From: Amaranthus tricolor | Lineage: Eukaryota; Streptophyta; Magnoliopsida; Caryophyllales; Amaranthaceae | DNA length: 64,000 bases | NCBI RefSeq assembly: GCF_026212465.1 | Contig: NC_080049.1 | Coordinates: 16,252,904-16,316,903 of the forward strand | Direction of reading: 5' to 3' | In this document: positions 38,606-50,563 of the stretch, piece after piece | Layout of the letters: each line of letters opens with the position of its first letter | Position numbering within the stretch: position 1 is the first letter of the stretch | The notes under the pieces: model-generated | Told to the model about the DNA's origin: nothing | Database searches by the model: none | What the model saw: only the letters and a program-made list of their open reading frames with translations | Program-made: the position numbers and the translations under genes

Positions 38606-39060
38606 CTTCCTCCGTTCAATAATACCCGCTACATTTTCTATTTTTAGCAATTTCATATTACTCGCTACATTCCGTTTTTAGTAATAAAGCAATCATTTAA
38701 AGTTCTACATACCCCTATTTTTATCCTACTCTATACTTCTTTAACTTTTATACCTACCATTATTTAATCTTTATCTATTCCCAACTAAAATTAATATTCC
38801 CTCCATATTTATTATTCCCATTAAAAACTCACCTAATCTCCCATTAAACCCACCATCCCAATTAATTATTTCCTCCATTTAAATACACTATCCCAATTAA
38901 TTATTTCTCCCATTTAAACCAACCTTCCCAACTTCCTCCTATTAATGGTGGGATTGATATCCATCGTTGGATTTTATTTGACCTTGATCTAACTGTTGAT
39001 TAATTTACTATATAAACTAATCCCTACCCACTCCTAACCCTAATCACATTTCTCGTCCAT
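38606..39060. other. Possible single Stowaway-type terminus and AT-rich DNA
   Basis: tacttcctccgttcaataat at about 38605 looks like one Stowaway end; the matching inverted end was not found. Then repeats of cccatttaaa(c/t)(c/a)(c/a)a(c/a)c(a/t)tcccaa(t/c)ta. No gene. Confidence 0.35.
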
Positions 39061-40670
39061 TGCCGTTTCCCCCTCTTTCTCTCTCTCTCATTCTCTCTTT
39101 CTCTAACCAATCTCAGAAAACTCCTAACCCTAATCACGTTGGCTTTGTTTGTGATTTCATTTCTTTGGCTTAGTTTCTGATTTCATTTTTTTGGTTTTCT
39201 TTGACAATATTTGACGAAAAGAGGGATTAGATCTGGTTTTGTTTCTGATCTTTGGTTTTGTATTTGGTTAAGCTTTAGATATGGGTTTTTCGAGATTTCT
39301 CCTGTTCTTCTGGTATATTCTTTATACTCTTTGCTTTGATCTATTTCGGTTTAACAATGATCTATTTTGCTTTAATCATCATCTGGTATAGTTTATTTAC
39401 TCTTGGTTCTTATCTAAGGTTTATTTTGTTTTTGATTCTCTTTTTTTAGATTATCTGTTTTATTTTTTTTTTGTTCCGAATATCATGAAATTTTTGTACA
39501 GCTTACTTAGATCTGGTTTAATTTATGATAATCTTGCATGTTTTTTTTATGTTTATTATTTTTATTTCGAGCTCATCTGTTTTTTTTTCATGTTTTTTCT
39601 TTGATCAGATTTTGATTATGATTATGTTATTTATTTTGATTATCTTTTTGATTTGTTTTTAATCCCAAAATCATGATTTGGTTTTAGTACTTTACCAGAT
39701 CTGTTTTCATTTATGATATTCTTGCATGTTGTTTTTATGTTGATATTTTTGTAATTTTGATCTGCTATGTTTTTGTTTTATTTCATGTTTTGATTACGAT
39801 TTTGATTATGTTATTTTTTTATCAGATTACGATTTTGATCTGTTTTTGTTTTATCAGACTACTAGTTTGATTATGTTATTTATCATGATTATGTTTTTGA
39901 TTTGTTTTAAATTCCAAAAATCATGATCTGGTTTTAATACTTGATCAGATCTGTTTTCATTAATGATACTCTTGCATGTTGTTTTTATGTTGATTTTTTT
40001 AAACTTCGATATGCACTGTTTTTGTTTTATTTCATGTTTATTTTAATATGATTATGATTTTGGTAATGTTAATTTTTGATTATGTTTTTGAGTTGTTTGT
40101 AATCCGAAAATCATGATCTGGTTTTACTCCTTTACAAGTTTCATTTATGATATTTTTGCATGTCGTTTTCATTTATGATAATCTTGCATGTTGTTTTTTT
40201 TGTTCATTTATCTCATCTTTATGTTGATCTGATTATGATTTTGATTTATCTTATGTATCTTAATTATCTCTTTTATTTGTTTTTAATTCGAAAAACATGA
40301 TCTGATTTTATTACTTTACCTGATCGATCTGTTTTCTTTTTTGATAATGTTGCTTGTTCTTTGTATGTTAATGATTATTTTGATTTTGATCTGCTCATTT
40401 GTAGTCTTACTTCATGTTTATTTTGATCTGATTATGATTTTGATTTTTTTTGATTAACTGTTTGTTTGGTTTTTAATCCAAAAATTAAGATCTGATTTTA
40501 GCCCTTTACTTGTTCTATTTTAATTAATGATAATCTGGCATGTTGTTGTTATGTTGATCAGTTTTTATTAGGTCTATTTGAATAATGATCATTGTGTTTT
40601 TTTGTGTGATAATCTTGAAATTCTAATTATTAATTAGTTACTAATATTGATCAGTTTATTGAGTTTCACT
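39061..40670. repeat. T-rich degenerate long tandem repeats
   Basis: After a CT-rich stretch (39065-39115) come about six diverged units of roughly 190-250 bp sharing aatc(a)tgatctggtttta, cagatctgttttcat and gatattcttgcatgttgttttta (near 39500, 39665, 39905, 40100, 40265 and 40480). No reading frame survives. It resembles an expanded, intron-like leader, but no flanking exons are visible. Confidence 0.55.
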
Positions 40671-40700
40671 TGTTTTGCTGTAGTTTTTCCTATGTATGAT

Positions 40701-41230
40701 AATCACATTCTGATTTTTATTATGTAGACTAATATTGATCAAAATTTTCCTATCTCTATTAATCACATTCTGATTTTTATTATGTAGATTAATATTGATC
40801 AATTTTTTTTATGTCAGTTAATCACATTCTAATTTTTATTTTGTAAACTTATACTTTTGACAATCACATTTTGATTTTTATTATGTAAACTAATATTGAT
40901 CAAATTTTTTTATTTCTGTTAATCACATTCTAATTTATATTTTGTAAACTTATACTTCTGATAATCACATTCTGATTTTTATTATGTAGACTAATATTGA
41001 TCAAATTTTTCCTATGTTTGTTAATCACATTCTGATTTTTATTATGTAGACTAATATTGATCAATTTTTTTATGTCTGTTAATCACATTCTAATTTTTAT
41101 TTTGTAAACTTATACTTCTGATAATCACATTCTGATTTTTATTTTGTAGACTAATATTGATCAAATTTTTCATGTTTGTTAATCACATTCTGATTTTTAC
41201 TATGTAAACTAATATTGATCAAAATTTTCC
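40701..41230. repeat. Minisatellite with two alternating unit types
   Basis: Every unit begins aatcaca ttctgattt-like. Type A is about 58-60 bp and contains actaatattgatcaa; type B is about 42 bp and contains aaacttatacttctga. The order read from the sequence is A A B A B A A B A A, i.e. a short higher-order pattern. Confidence 0.8.
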
Positions 41231-41397
41231 AATCCTTTTGGAAAAATTTTTATTATCTTAAACTAATGTACATGGTTGAGTTTTGATAAGTTTTTTTTAT
41301 TATGTCTATTAATATTGATAAGATTTTTATTATGTGTACTTCCTCTGTTCTGTTTTTGTTGCTACATAAGAATATGTTGCATCGTTGCCTTTGAAGA

Positions 41398-41656
41398 TGG
41401 AAACAAAGGAAAAATCATTCGACTCATTAACTGATGTCCAAAGAGAATGTATGAAATATGATAATACCTTTGGTTCCTAGTATGATCATTATTATTTGAA
41501 TTGTTAGAAATTAAATTCTATTGATGATCTTGATCAAGAACCCCCACCTTGGTACTACGGTTTACCAAATGAGGAGGATTATGCATTACTTGACAAGGTG
41601 GAACCTAAGCCAAAGCGGCCACGCAAGACGACAATCCGTGGTCTTAACTCATGAGC
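41398..41656 (+). other. Possible broken coding fragment
   Basis: ATG 41398 gives METKEKSFDSLTDVQRECMK before a stop at 41479..41481. In the same frame two stops later a second piece, 41521-41655, reads EPPPWYYGLPNEEDYALLDK and a basic end. It looks peptide-like in composition, but no family was recognised. It could be a captured host fragment in the mariner element or chance. Confidence 0.25.
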
Positions 41657-42295
41657 ATTCTAACTTTTATTTAATTATTTTTGATGATGTTTATGCTTAT
41701 CGAAAATGTTGTCTTGTTGGCTATGCTATGTAGTGTGTCCCACACTAATGTGCTTTCTCAATGATGATTGTTATTTGCTTGAGGAAATGTGTACATTGTA
41801 GTGTGTTTCATTGCCACCTTAGATTACTTGACACGAGCAGGAGATATTAACATATTTATAACTTGCCATCTGATGTTGTTTCATCGCCACACCAATTTCT
41901 TGGTATGAGGCTGAAACTTAGTAAAGTTACTGATTTTGCAATGGTTAATGTGTTTTGTCTCATTGCCGTTTCAAGCACTAAGATGAGGCTGAAATACCTA
42001 CATTTGCTCAATTTCAAATGATGTTAATCGTTAAATCTAAGAGTTAAATAAACGTACACAAGTGAAACTTGGAATGATGAATAATGTTTAACTTACTTAG
42101 TTTTTTTTGTGTTAAATAACTACCTCAATGACTAAATGGAGAGGTGTGCATAAGTTCATAGTTACAAAATGTTGTCAGAAATTTTCTTTCCTTTACAAAA
42201 TGATTTACAAAATGTCTACGTAATTAAAGTTCGACAACCCTTGTGTTCCAAAAATGTAAGGGTTTTAATCAATGTCTACATATTGATAATTAAGT

Positions 42296-43858
42296 TCAAT
42301 CATCTTGCGGAAGATCATTGAGATTAATTATACCATGAGATAAAAATTGACGTGTTGCATCTATTAGTTCTTGCGGAATTTCTAATTGCCTAGGCAACAT
42401 ACCCAACCTGTCCAGTCTTTGTTTTCCAATGTGTGGATTCTTGTAGTTAATTATTGCCTTTAGCTTTCAACACCTCTATTATGCATAGTTGATATTGTAT
42501 CCACGTGTAGTTCAAAAGCTTTGGTTCAAAAGTGTCATACGCATCATTGACCGCCTTGATCAAATCATTGAGGTCTTTGGGGAATGACTTGAATTGAATT
42601 GATTGTAGAGCACTAAACAAACCCAAGTCTAAGATGTTCATATCTGGACTAGATGCCGGTGCACAAAATAGTCTAATGTTAAATCCATCTTTCTTGGCTT
42701 CTTCATTGAATGATTGATCATTTGTTAAAATGTGTGGCTTGGCGTGATCTTGTTGAATCCAAATATCTTTCACCCTATTTGCTGGCCATTTTGATCTTAT
42801 TGTTGGTAGGACTTCATTGATTAGTTTGTCTCGAAGAACATCGCGTGTAACTCTTGTTATTGCTGTTAACTGTGTTGTACCTGCTGGTCTGTTTTCTGAC
42901 CTCCTCATTGCATAATAAGTCTCTATAAACGGAAAAATTCCTATTTTTCATCCCACAACACTTCATCAGTAGAATTAATTTGAGGTCTTGCAACAGCTGC
43001 TATAAATAGTACAGCTGCTGGTCTGTTTGCCTATGAAATTTTTGTTTTGCACACATCTATACGGTTCCTCCTCTTCCCAAGGGAATAAATAGTACCTCTG
43101 TGTTTCCCTACTCATGTAGAACCATTTTTCATTTATGTGTACGACATTATACATAAGAATGAATTTTGGTATGTTTTCTATAGTTGGTGGTATTATTTGT
43201 GATAGAATAAAGTTGATTCTTCTTATTTTGTGGTCATGAGAAAGTTTTGGTATAATTGAATTTGTGCGTGCTCTAGTATTACCGGATTTCATCATTCTAT
43301 AAACTTGTGAATGACCAATGCCTAATGCACTTGCCATTGCTCTAATTGTGGTCCTCTTTTCAATTGGAAAAGCATTAAGTAGAGTCATGTCATAAACTCT
43401 TGCTTTCCTACCAACCCTTCTACTATTAACATCAATTACAATGCCATTTTGCATTGATGTTTTGGCTGATTCCCACAGCCTTGCTACTGTCCACCTAGAT
43501 GTGTTGTGTTGCAATGCAATTGTTTTTATTGTACCCCATGGAAAACGTTTATCTGGTTCTTCAAACAAACAAGTTAACTGTTGTACAATTAACTTTCTGG
43601 TCTGAACGGTAGTTCCCCCTTATGACCCACTGGTTGCTGTTGGTTCGGTTCAGTTTCTGTTTCCTCCTGTGTTAATGTTTGACTATGGCTAATGGGTTCC
43701 TCTAAAGTCAAACTGACATTTATGTTTCCATAATTTTTACTTGTGTACTCCTCATAAATGTCATATTCAGAATCTATATTAAGGTTTTCAAAGTAAGAAA
43801 CAAATAACTCAATATCAGGATTAATGAATTCCTCTTCTTGAACTTGAACTTCAGCCAT
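42296..43858 (-). pseudogene. Mariner-like transposase, catalytic Asp lost
   Basis: From ATG 43858 (MAEVQVQ) an acidic N-terminus leads, after a frameshift near 43600, to the helix-turn-helix DNA-binding region (GTIKTIALQHNTSRWTVARL, ASALGIGHSQVYRM). The catalytic domain follows: VHINEKWFYM, where the first catalytic Asp is Asn (codon 43131..43133), then QQDHAKPH with the second Asp and SPDMNILDLG with the third. Frameshifts lie near 43015 and 42945, and TAA at 42447..42449 precedes the C-terminal segment NYKNPHIGKQRL that ends at 42296. The DDD order and spacing fit plant mariners; the Asp-to-Asn change alone would abolish activity. Confidence 0.85.
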
Positions 43859-44150
43859 TTGGTTTTTTTTAAATGTTTGTGTTTTATATCGTTTTCCCAC
43901 TGCCTTCCCAACCCCCCAAAAATTTAACTAAAATTTTGGCTTGTTGTTGGTTTTGTAGAATTGATGAAAAAAATAGAATTGGATTCAAATTCTTATGGAC
44001 AGCAAAAGAAGGAATTGAATTGAAGAAGTGTTGAAATTTTATACACAGTTTGATCTATTTATAGACAAATCAACTGTGTTGAAAATTTAATGTTGAATTT
44101 TGTGTAAAAATTTGTACTTTTGGTGAAATTTTGTAATACCGGAGGGACTA

Positions 44151-45685
44151 TGTAATATTTGGGTGGGAAAATCTTTTTTGGGGGAATGAATTGAAATCAA
44201 CTTTTATAATCTAAAATTATGTTTATAACCTAACAATTTATTTTTCCTTTTTCTTTTTCAATTGAGGAAGTATTTCCTAATTTACTCAATTATTAATTCC
44301 CTAAGTTTACTTATTTACCAATTCCCCAAATTTACTTATTCACCAATTCTTCATTCCAATTTCAAATCAGTTTTCAATTCGACTTTTCGCTTCCCGTTCG
44401 TTCGTCCTTTCGTTTTTTTTCCTAAATTTCATCAATTTCTATGTTCAACCATGGTATTCCAAGTTTCCAACGGTAGGTTTAGGTAATATTTGTCGCTTAT
44501 TTTTATTTATTTACTTCGATTGTTCATGGAGGAAATTGTTGATTTATTGATAATATTTGAGTTTTATTTTCGATTTAATTTGATTAAATTTTAGGACTTC
44601 ATTTGTAATTGCAGTAATTACTCTCAAAAGTTTACACAAGTTGAGTAAATTTTAGGTATTGCATTAATTGATTTTCATTTTTCAGATTTTTTATTTTTCA
44701 GATTTACAAATTTTTACAAAGTTTTGAATTGTTTTGAATGATTTTCATTTAAGTTTTGGATTGATTTTGAATTACATTAGATTTTTATTTGGAATTACTG
44801 TTTTTGTAATTCTGTTTATTTTGAGTATGTTTATATGTTTATTGTATGTTGTTTATATATATGTTGAAGACCCTGAAATATTTTGGTGAAATTTTGATGA
44901 CGTAGATTTGAAAATTGTCATTTCTGTATGTCAAGGGTTGAATCATTAAATTGAAAGATATACATATTTTTAATTACATATATATCTGAATTTTTGTTGG
45001 AATACTCTGGGATAAAAAAGATTATGGCAGAGCACCAAGAAGTATGTTTTGAGTTTTGAATTTCTTTCTGTAATAGGGTTTTTGAGGTTGATAAAATAAT
45101 AAATGATTGTGCTTTGCAAAAAGCTCGTAAAATTTATTTTATATTTTCTATAAATTTTATAAGAGAAGGAATATTTATTACATTTGGCCCAGGGCCCATC
45201 AAACATCAGGACCGACAGTGAGTTTATGAACATATTAACTAGCTACATAAACACATTATTTATTTAATATATTTCATCCATACTACTTTGGAATATTCCA
45301 AATAGGTATTTTAATTTCAAGCTTATGAACTTTATTTTTACAACTTATATTAAAACAAGTGCATTTAAAAGGATTTTTGTATGAAATCTTTTTGATAAAT
45401 CAAGTATGCTATAAGAATATATATTATGACTATAAAAGAAGAATCATCACTTGTATAAATTTATTATCGGCCATAATAAAAAAGTAAGAAGATGTATTTT
45501 CATATAGATATAAATTTTGTTACGTAAAGGATTTAAGTTAAATTATGGGACTTTATTAAGTATGTTGCTCAACATAATAAGTATACTTCAAATATATTAA
45601 TATCATTACAAGTATTAGATAAAACAACCCTAAATAAGAAAAGTTAAGTGCATATTAGAGATTTGAAATAATTATTAATTTTTGG
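44151..45685. other. Intergenic DNA, weak leader-like sequence
   Basis: 44240-44450 is T/C-rich leader-like DNA followed by ATG 44451 (MVFQVSNGRF) running into a GTAATATT donor-like site at 44483. It could be a first exon of a decayed gene with 45686..45844, but phases do not match directly. Confidence 0.3.
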
Positions 45686-45844
45686 ATGAATGCAACAGAT
45701 TTAGTTAAAGAGTTGAAGTTTAAACTTGAAGGGCAAGGATCTAAAGTTGAAATTGCTTCTAAAAATGCTTATGAGCTTATGTGGGAGCTTACAGAAATTT
45801 TTTATAAGCTTGGAGTCGAGGTATGTTACATGAGGCAATTTTAA
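45686..45844 (+). CDS. Short frame or orphan exon, 52 codons
   Basis: From ATG 45686 the frame reads an amphipathic, charged sequence (KELKFKLEGQGSKVEIASKN, then LMWELTEIFYKLGVE) much more protein-like than the surrounding AT-rich DNA. An acceptor-like tgcaacag precedes it, and a good GTATGTTAC donor follows Glu45, so it may be an internal exon ending at 45820 rather than a small gene. I do not recognise the family. Neighbouring exons were not found. Confidence 0.3.
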   Translation: MNATDLVKELKFKLEGQGSKVEIASKNAYELMWELTEIFYKLGVEVCYMRQF

Positions 45845-46349
45845 AGGATTCAAGAACAAGTTAGGAAAGTTTGTGTGTATAAAAAAAAATAAAATTTCCA
45901 AAAGAATTTTAATATGGAAAAATAATATCAAAATGATACTTTTGAGTACGAAATGATTTATTATATGTATTATTATTGTGGGCAACATACAATTTGATTT
46001 TATGAAATGTTGTATATTTAAAGGCATGTTTTACAATACTTTGTTAAAGTTATTGTGATGATAATAATTATATGGACTTGAAAAAATATTTTAAATGCAT
46101 TTCAAAGTTATTTCTATTAGCTATATGTTACGGACATCTCTTGGATATTTTTCTTGAAATTTATTCGTCAAAATAATATTTTAATGGATTTTAAGGTGTT
46201 AAATACTTTTACTTAAAAAAATGGCATTAGATAAAATCTTGATCATAAAAAATGATTAATAAAACCATATTATAATGCCTCCAACAAGATTTGTCAATAA
46301 CAAATTAGTTTAAAATTTTTTCGTGATTTTTTTAGTAATCGTTTCATTG
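45845..46349. other. Intergenic DNA, nothing recognised
   Basis: AT-rich, no repeats of note and no coding evidence. Confidence 0.45.
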
Positions 46350-46357
46350 TTTGAAAC

Positions 46358-46901
46358 TAGGGATGCAAACGGGGCAGGGCGGGGCGGGGTGGGGATTGGA
46401 ATTCCCATCCCCATCCCCATCTGTTAATGCAATATCCATCCCCGTCCCCATCCCTGCGGCGGGTATAATTTTTTTCCCGTCCCCTCCCCGATAGGTTTGT
46501 ACCTAAAACCATCCCCGCCCCACCACCCATCTGGGTATCCATCCCCATCGAATACCCATTTGTGCCCCACCACCCGTCAAGTCCCCGCTTAATACCCATT
46601 TGTGCCACATATTTATATTCAATCATTTGGGTTTTAAAACCTATAATACATATCCAAACTCCAAAGTCTCAAACAAACACACATCCAAAGTCTCAAACAA
46701 TTACATATCCAAAGTCTCAAACAAACAAATATCCCAAAATTTGTACATATCTTTAGGCGGGGCGGGGTGGGGCGGGGATGGGGCGGGTATCACCTAGAAC
46801 CCATCCCCATCCCCATCCCCGCGGTGGGTATGAATTTTATACTCGTACTTGCCCCATGACCCATCAAACCGGGACCCATCCCCGCCCCGCCTGCATCCCT
46901 A
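46358..46901. mobile_element. hAT-like GC-rich non-autonomous element, perfect 8-bp duplication
   Basis: 544 bp. Termini TAGGGATGCAAACGGGGC and, inverted, TAGGGATGCAGGCGGGGC are flanked by TTTGAAAC on both sides (46350..46357 and 46902..46909). Each end has dense GGGGCGGGG / CCCCATCCCC motifs, a striking GC island in AT-rich DNA. A middle segment repeats ccaaagtctcaaacaa three times (46660-46730). It inserted at the edge of the older AACCCGA-rich element to its right. No transposase. Confidence 0.87.
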
Positions 46902-47562
46902 TTTGAAACCTGAACCAATTTTTAACATAGAAGTATTATCGACTCATATTCAATCATCTTATTAGTTATTCTAATAAAGGAATAAATATTTTAATAAAAT
47001 GAATTTTATAAATACATGGTTTCATATATTTTGAGTTAATAATCCAATCAATGTTTATTTAACTACTTTTAATCGAATTAGATTAGAATTTTATAATTTT
47101 AATTTCCGGTCAAACAAGTAAAAGTAAAAATGTAATAATGATCACTAATTGATTTGCATGTTAAATATTTTGCTTTAAGTAAAGGTAACCTTATCATCAA
47201 TAAAAAAATGACTAACAACTTAATTTGATACTGACTCCATCAATAATAATTATTAATTCGTAATTTGTAGTCGAATTCTACTTGAAAAATACCCGAACCC
47301 GATCTTTACCCGGTAAAACCGAACCAATTATTAATCGATGACAACCTGAGAGCGATTGAAACTCGACACAAACTTCAACGGTCACCGAACTGATGCTAAC
47401 CCGATAGCGCGAATAACCGATCTTCAACCGAACCTTGACTAACCGACCAGACCCGAGTGTGACTCGCCAGAACACGCATCCGAAATATAACTGATCCAAA
47501 ATACAACCAAATCGAATGACACCCGTCCGAAATCGACCCGATCACCCGAATAAACACCTCTA
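46902..47562. mobile_element. hAT-like AACCCGA-rich element, copy 3 (left-truncated)
   Basis: Aligns with 24950-25594 along its length (aacctgaacca(a/t), tcaatcatctta(c/t)tagtta, ggtcaaacaagtaaaa) and ends in the same cccgaataaacacctcta terminus. The left portion present in the other copies is missing at the junction with the GC-rich element. Confidence 0.75.
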
Positions 47563-48254
47563 ATTAGTGGTAAATATGTGGGGGCCATAAAGAATATAAA
47601 ATTTTTAAATAAAAGAGGATTAAGAGTGTTATTTTTGTCCAAAATTTATGATATAAATAAAAGGATTCTTTATAAAAACAACAAATAGAACACCAAAAAT
47701 GACAAGGGAGTATTTGGACTTGAAATTTTTATGAGGCACTAATATTAAATTATGGATACATGTTAGAAAATTATATGGAATTTCGTGGTTGTTTATGGAA
47801 TAAAGTAAATTCTATTCGGTTTATCGGTAAAATAACGACTCTAATTATTAAAAATGTCCCACACGATTTTAGATGGTTATTTAAAATATTATACCACTTA
47901 AGTGTTTTTGGAACATCATAGAATTTTTATATTTTTATATTTAGGCTTAAATAATTTTAAATCGATTTTATTTGAGTGATCACAAAAATACCTATACAAA
48001 TTAATAAAATATAATACATAGTTTGAATAAGTTGAAATGGATTAATAAAACTATTATATGACTTCTGGAAAATGGGAAAATTTGTACATAATGATTAGTA
48101 ATTAATTATTAATTTATCAAATTAATTGGAAATTCTTAATTATAAAAAGAAATAATTTGGTGGATAAAATTTAAAATTTTTTTTATCACTAAATTAAATA
48201 ATTACCATTGAAATTACTGCCACTTAATGTAAAAATAAATTAACTTTAATATTA
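47563..48254. other. Intergenic DNA, nothing recognised
   Basis: AT-rich with no coding evidence. Confidence 0.45.
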
Positions 48255-49250
48255 TTTAGGAAAAAGTGTCAAAAAGTATTTAATAAATTTTTTTTTCAAA
48301 AAAGTACCTAATAAATTTTTTATTTCAAACATACCGAATAAAAAATTTTCTTTTCAAAAGAGTACCAAGTAACGGTTGGGGTTAAGTTTTCCATTATCTT
48401 TTTTGGCCATCTTTAAAAAGTACCTAATAAAATTTTCTTTTCAAAAGAGTACCTAATAAAATTTTTCTTTTCAAAAGAGTACCAAGAACACAACATAATT
48501 ATCCAATACAAGCACAACATCATATATAACTCTTAGAACATCATCTATAAAAAAGTTCACACATCATCCAATACAAACACAATATAAGAGCATCATCCAA
48601 CATAAACTTAGAGGTTCACAAAACTAAAGTTTCATAATTATCCAATATAAACACAAAATATGACAAATATTTCAAACTTAACTACTTTGGTCTACTACAT
48701 CATTAACATAGTTTGATTGTTGTTGACTCCCTCGTTGGTGTAGACTTGTCCGGCTTCTTCCTCCTTGCAACATATTTAACCCTTCGTTGACCACAATTGG
48801 CAGTGAATGAAGTGGCAGCATTGTTAGTTGGAGTTGGAATGGCTGTGGTGATTGTTGTAGTTGCTGGGTGAGCTGATTCAGGGCTCTAGTTGTGGTTTGA
48901 GTTGCTGTAGGGGGAAATGATGTAGTTGGTGGAGTTATACTAGGATGCTTTTTTGATCTTCTTTTAACTGGTGCTGCACTAGTGGATGCCTCATTTGATT
49001 TGGCTGGGTTCTTGCAAGTCTTCTTGTAATGGCCAAGTCCTCCACAGTTCCCACACTTGGTTTTGCTTGAAGTCCCTTTCAACAAAATTCTTCTTCTTCT
49101 TTCCATCTCAACCGTCATCAAACTCGGGCTTTCGTTTGTTTTTTGTGGGTCATCGTGGTATATTTCTAAAAGGTGAAGGAAGAGGCTTATCTAATTGAGA
49201 AGTTGGCCAATGCCTATGACTAGGCATTCCATGGAATGTTGAAGCATAGG
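48255..49250 (-). mobile_element. Second Mutator-like element, 3' part only
   Basis: 48255-48490 has the tandem pattern of a MULE terminal repeat (five units of aagagtacctaataaa(a/t)tttt(c/t)tttt and an aacggttgggg box), starting near ggaaaaagtgtc. The transposase C-terminus follows. The element is cut at 49250 by a copia LTR; no opposite end was found in the window. Confidence 0.6.
48678..49250 (-). pseudogene. MURA-type transposase C-terminus, truncated
   Basis: The minus strand starts at the LTR junction with a readable FHGMPSHRHWPTSQLDKPLP, then PSPFRNIPR and a stop, a frameshift, and the frame 49121..48678 with the CCHC knuckle CGNCGGLGHYKKTC and a Gln/Thr-rich tail. The same order of motifs occurs in the 30.7-37.2 kb transposase (FYGMPGYKMWPTT, PFREMPGRP, CGNCGDLGHYKKGC), so the two are related but distinct MULEs. 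Everything upstream of the SWIM finger is missing. Confidence 0.8.
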
Positions 49251-50563
49251 TTTAAAATTTTTGTCTGGAGGTTAGCTCAAGAGCTTGGATGACCTTTCAA
49301 AACTGTTTTCTAGAACATTTTTAGGTCGACTGATAAATCTATAACGTATGTACGAAAATGAACTTAAACAATAACAAGTGATATATTAACGAAGTTCGAC
49401 ACTAAACAACCTATTCCCCGCCTATGGGTTCTCTTCCAACCCGTAGGATTCAACGCCTTTTATTAATGAACTTTAAGACAACTTAGAAGATCTCTCTATC
49501 TTCTCTCACCACGTTCTTCCCCTTGAAGAATCTCTTATAAGTTCCCTTAATAAAAGCACAAATCTCAATCTCGCAATAGAGATTATAAGTGGAACACTTT
49601 AAAAAGTATTCCAAGGTTAGGCGTATCAAACAATGAAAGATCTAACTCTTTTTAACACTAAATCCTATTACAAATGTAAGAGTTAGTTGAACTAAGAATT
49701 ACAACACTTTTTGAACGTTTAGAGAATACTAGATCTTAATTTAAGAAGAGGGAAAATTGTAAGAAAATGCTGCAATCTTAATCCTTGAATGAAGCCTTAT
49801 ATTTATATATGTCACGTCTCAACATATCCTTGTAGAGTAAGAAAGCTTCATCTATCAATATTGTTGATCTGGTTAATCTGCCCCAGTTTTCAAGATCTTA
49901 AGCTTTAACTCAAACTGACGTTGCACTGACAGCTCATATAATTACGTCATTGTGTTTTGTATTTTGTTATTAACAACCATTGATGTGCTGTCACGTTAGA
50001 ACTCATACACGATATTGAAACTTCAACAAAACTAGATAATACAACCTATAAATCTTTATTCAAATTTAATTCCTATTTTTAGCATAAATTTAAATTGTCT
50101 TTTCCTATTTTTAGTATCAAGTTAAATTGTCTTCTTATCTATAGGAAAAACAATAATTCGTATAGCTTAATTTCAAAGAAAATTATTTAATTTCAAATAT
50201 TCAAATATAAACCGTGTGATAACATATTCAAATATGTAATATATTTAAATACTTAATTATCTTGAGCACACGCTTATTTTAAAATTCAAATTTAAAATAC
50301 AAATATAATTTAAGTATTTCATCGTCTTGAACATACATTTATTTAATTCAAATTCAAATATAATCTTATCCAAATACAATTATTTTAAGTCAATTAAGCT
50401 TAGTCTAAACTTCATTCAATATGTATTTTGGACTTAAAATATGTATCAATTCATTATTTAATATGATTTTTGGACCGACTTAAACAATTAAACATAATTA
50501 CTTAATTTATTGTTTAATTTAATGTGTTTTGAATTATCATCACTTAAGAGAATTGAGTCTTCA
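49251..50563 (-). repeat. Copia-type LTR, copy B, inserted in a transposase gene
   Basis: About 1.31 kb, homologous to copy A (33650..35097). On the minus strand it starts TGAAGACTCAATTC after the purine tract ATCAAGGGGAGAT and ends at the junction with transposase codons. Internal retroelement sequence is on its right, so it is a 3' LTR. Confidence 0.65.

Larger units (their letters stand above)
41337..44150 (-). mobile_element. Mariner-like element (decayed, plant type)
   Basis: A mariner transposase pseudogene on the minus strand lies between a right end ccggagggacta (44139..44150) and a left end tacttcctctgttctg (41337..). Both are CTCCCTCCG-type termini with TA. The right end is good, the left one is a best guess. 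Plant mariner elements with such termini are the source of transposase for Stowaway MITEs, several of which are in this window. About 1 kb at the left carries no transposase sequence. Confidence 0.6.

Noticed and set aside
38605..44150. A larger mariner or Stowaway element bounded on the left at 38605 instead of 41337
   Set aside because: The 38605 terminus is also CTCCCTCCG-like, but beyond about 12 bp it does not match the 44150 end; the T-rich repeats between show no link to the transposase.
46357..46626. Gly/Trp-rich 89-codon frame
   Set aside because: It is the GC-rich simple-sequence end of a hAT-like element; composition explains the open frame.
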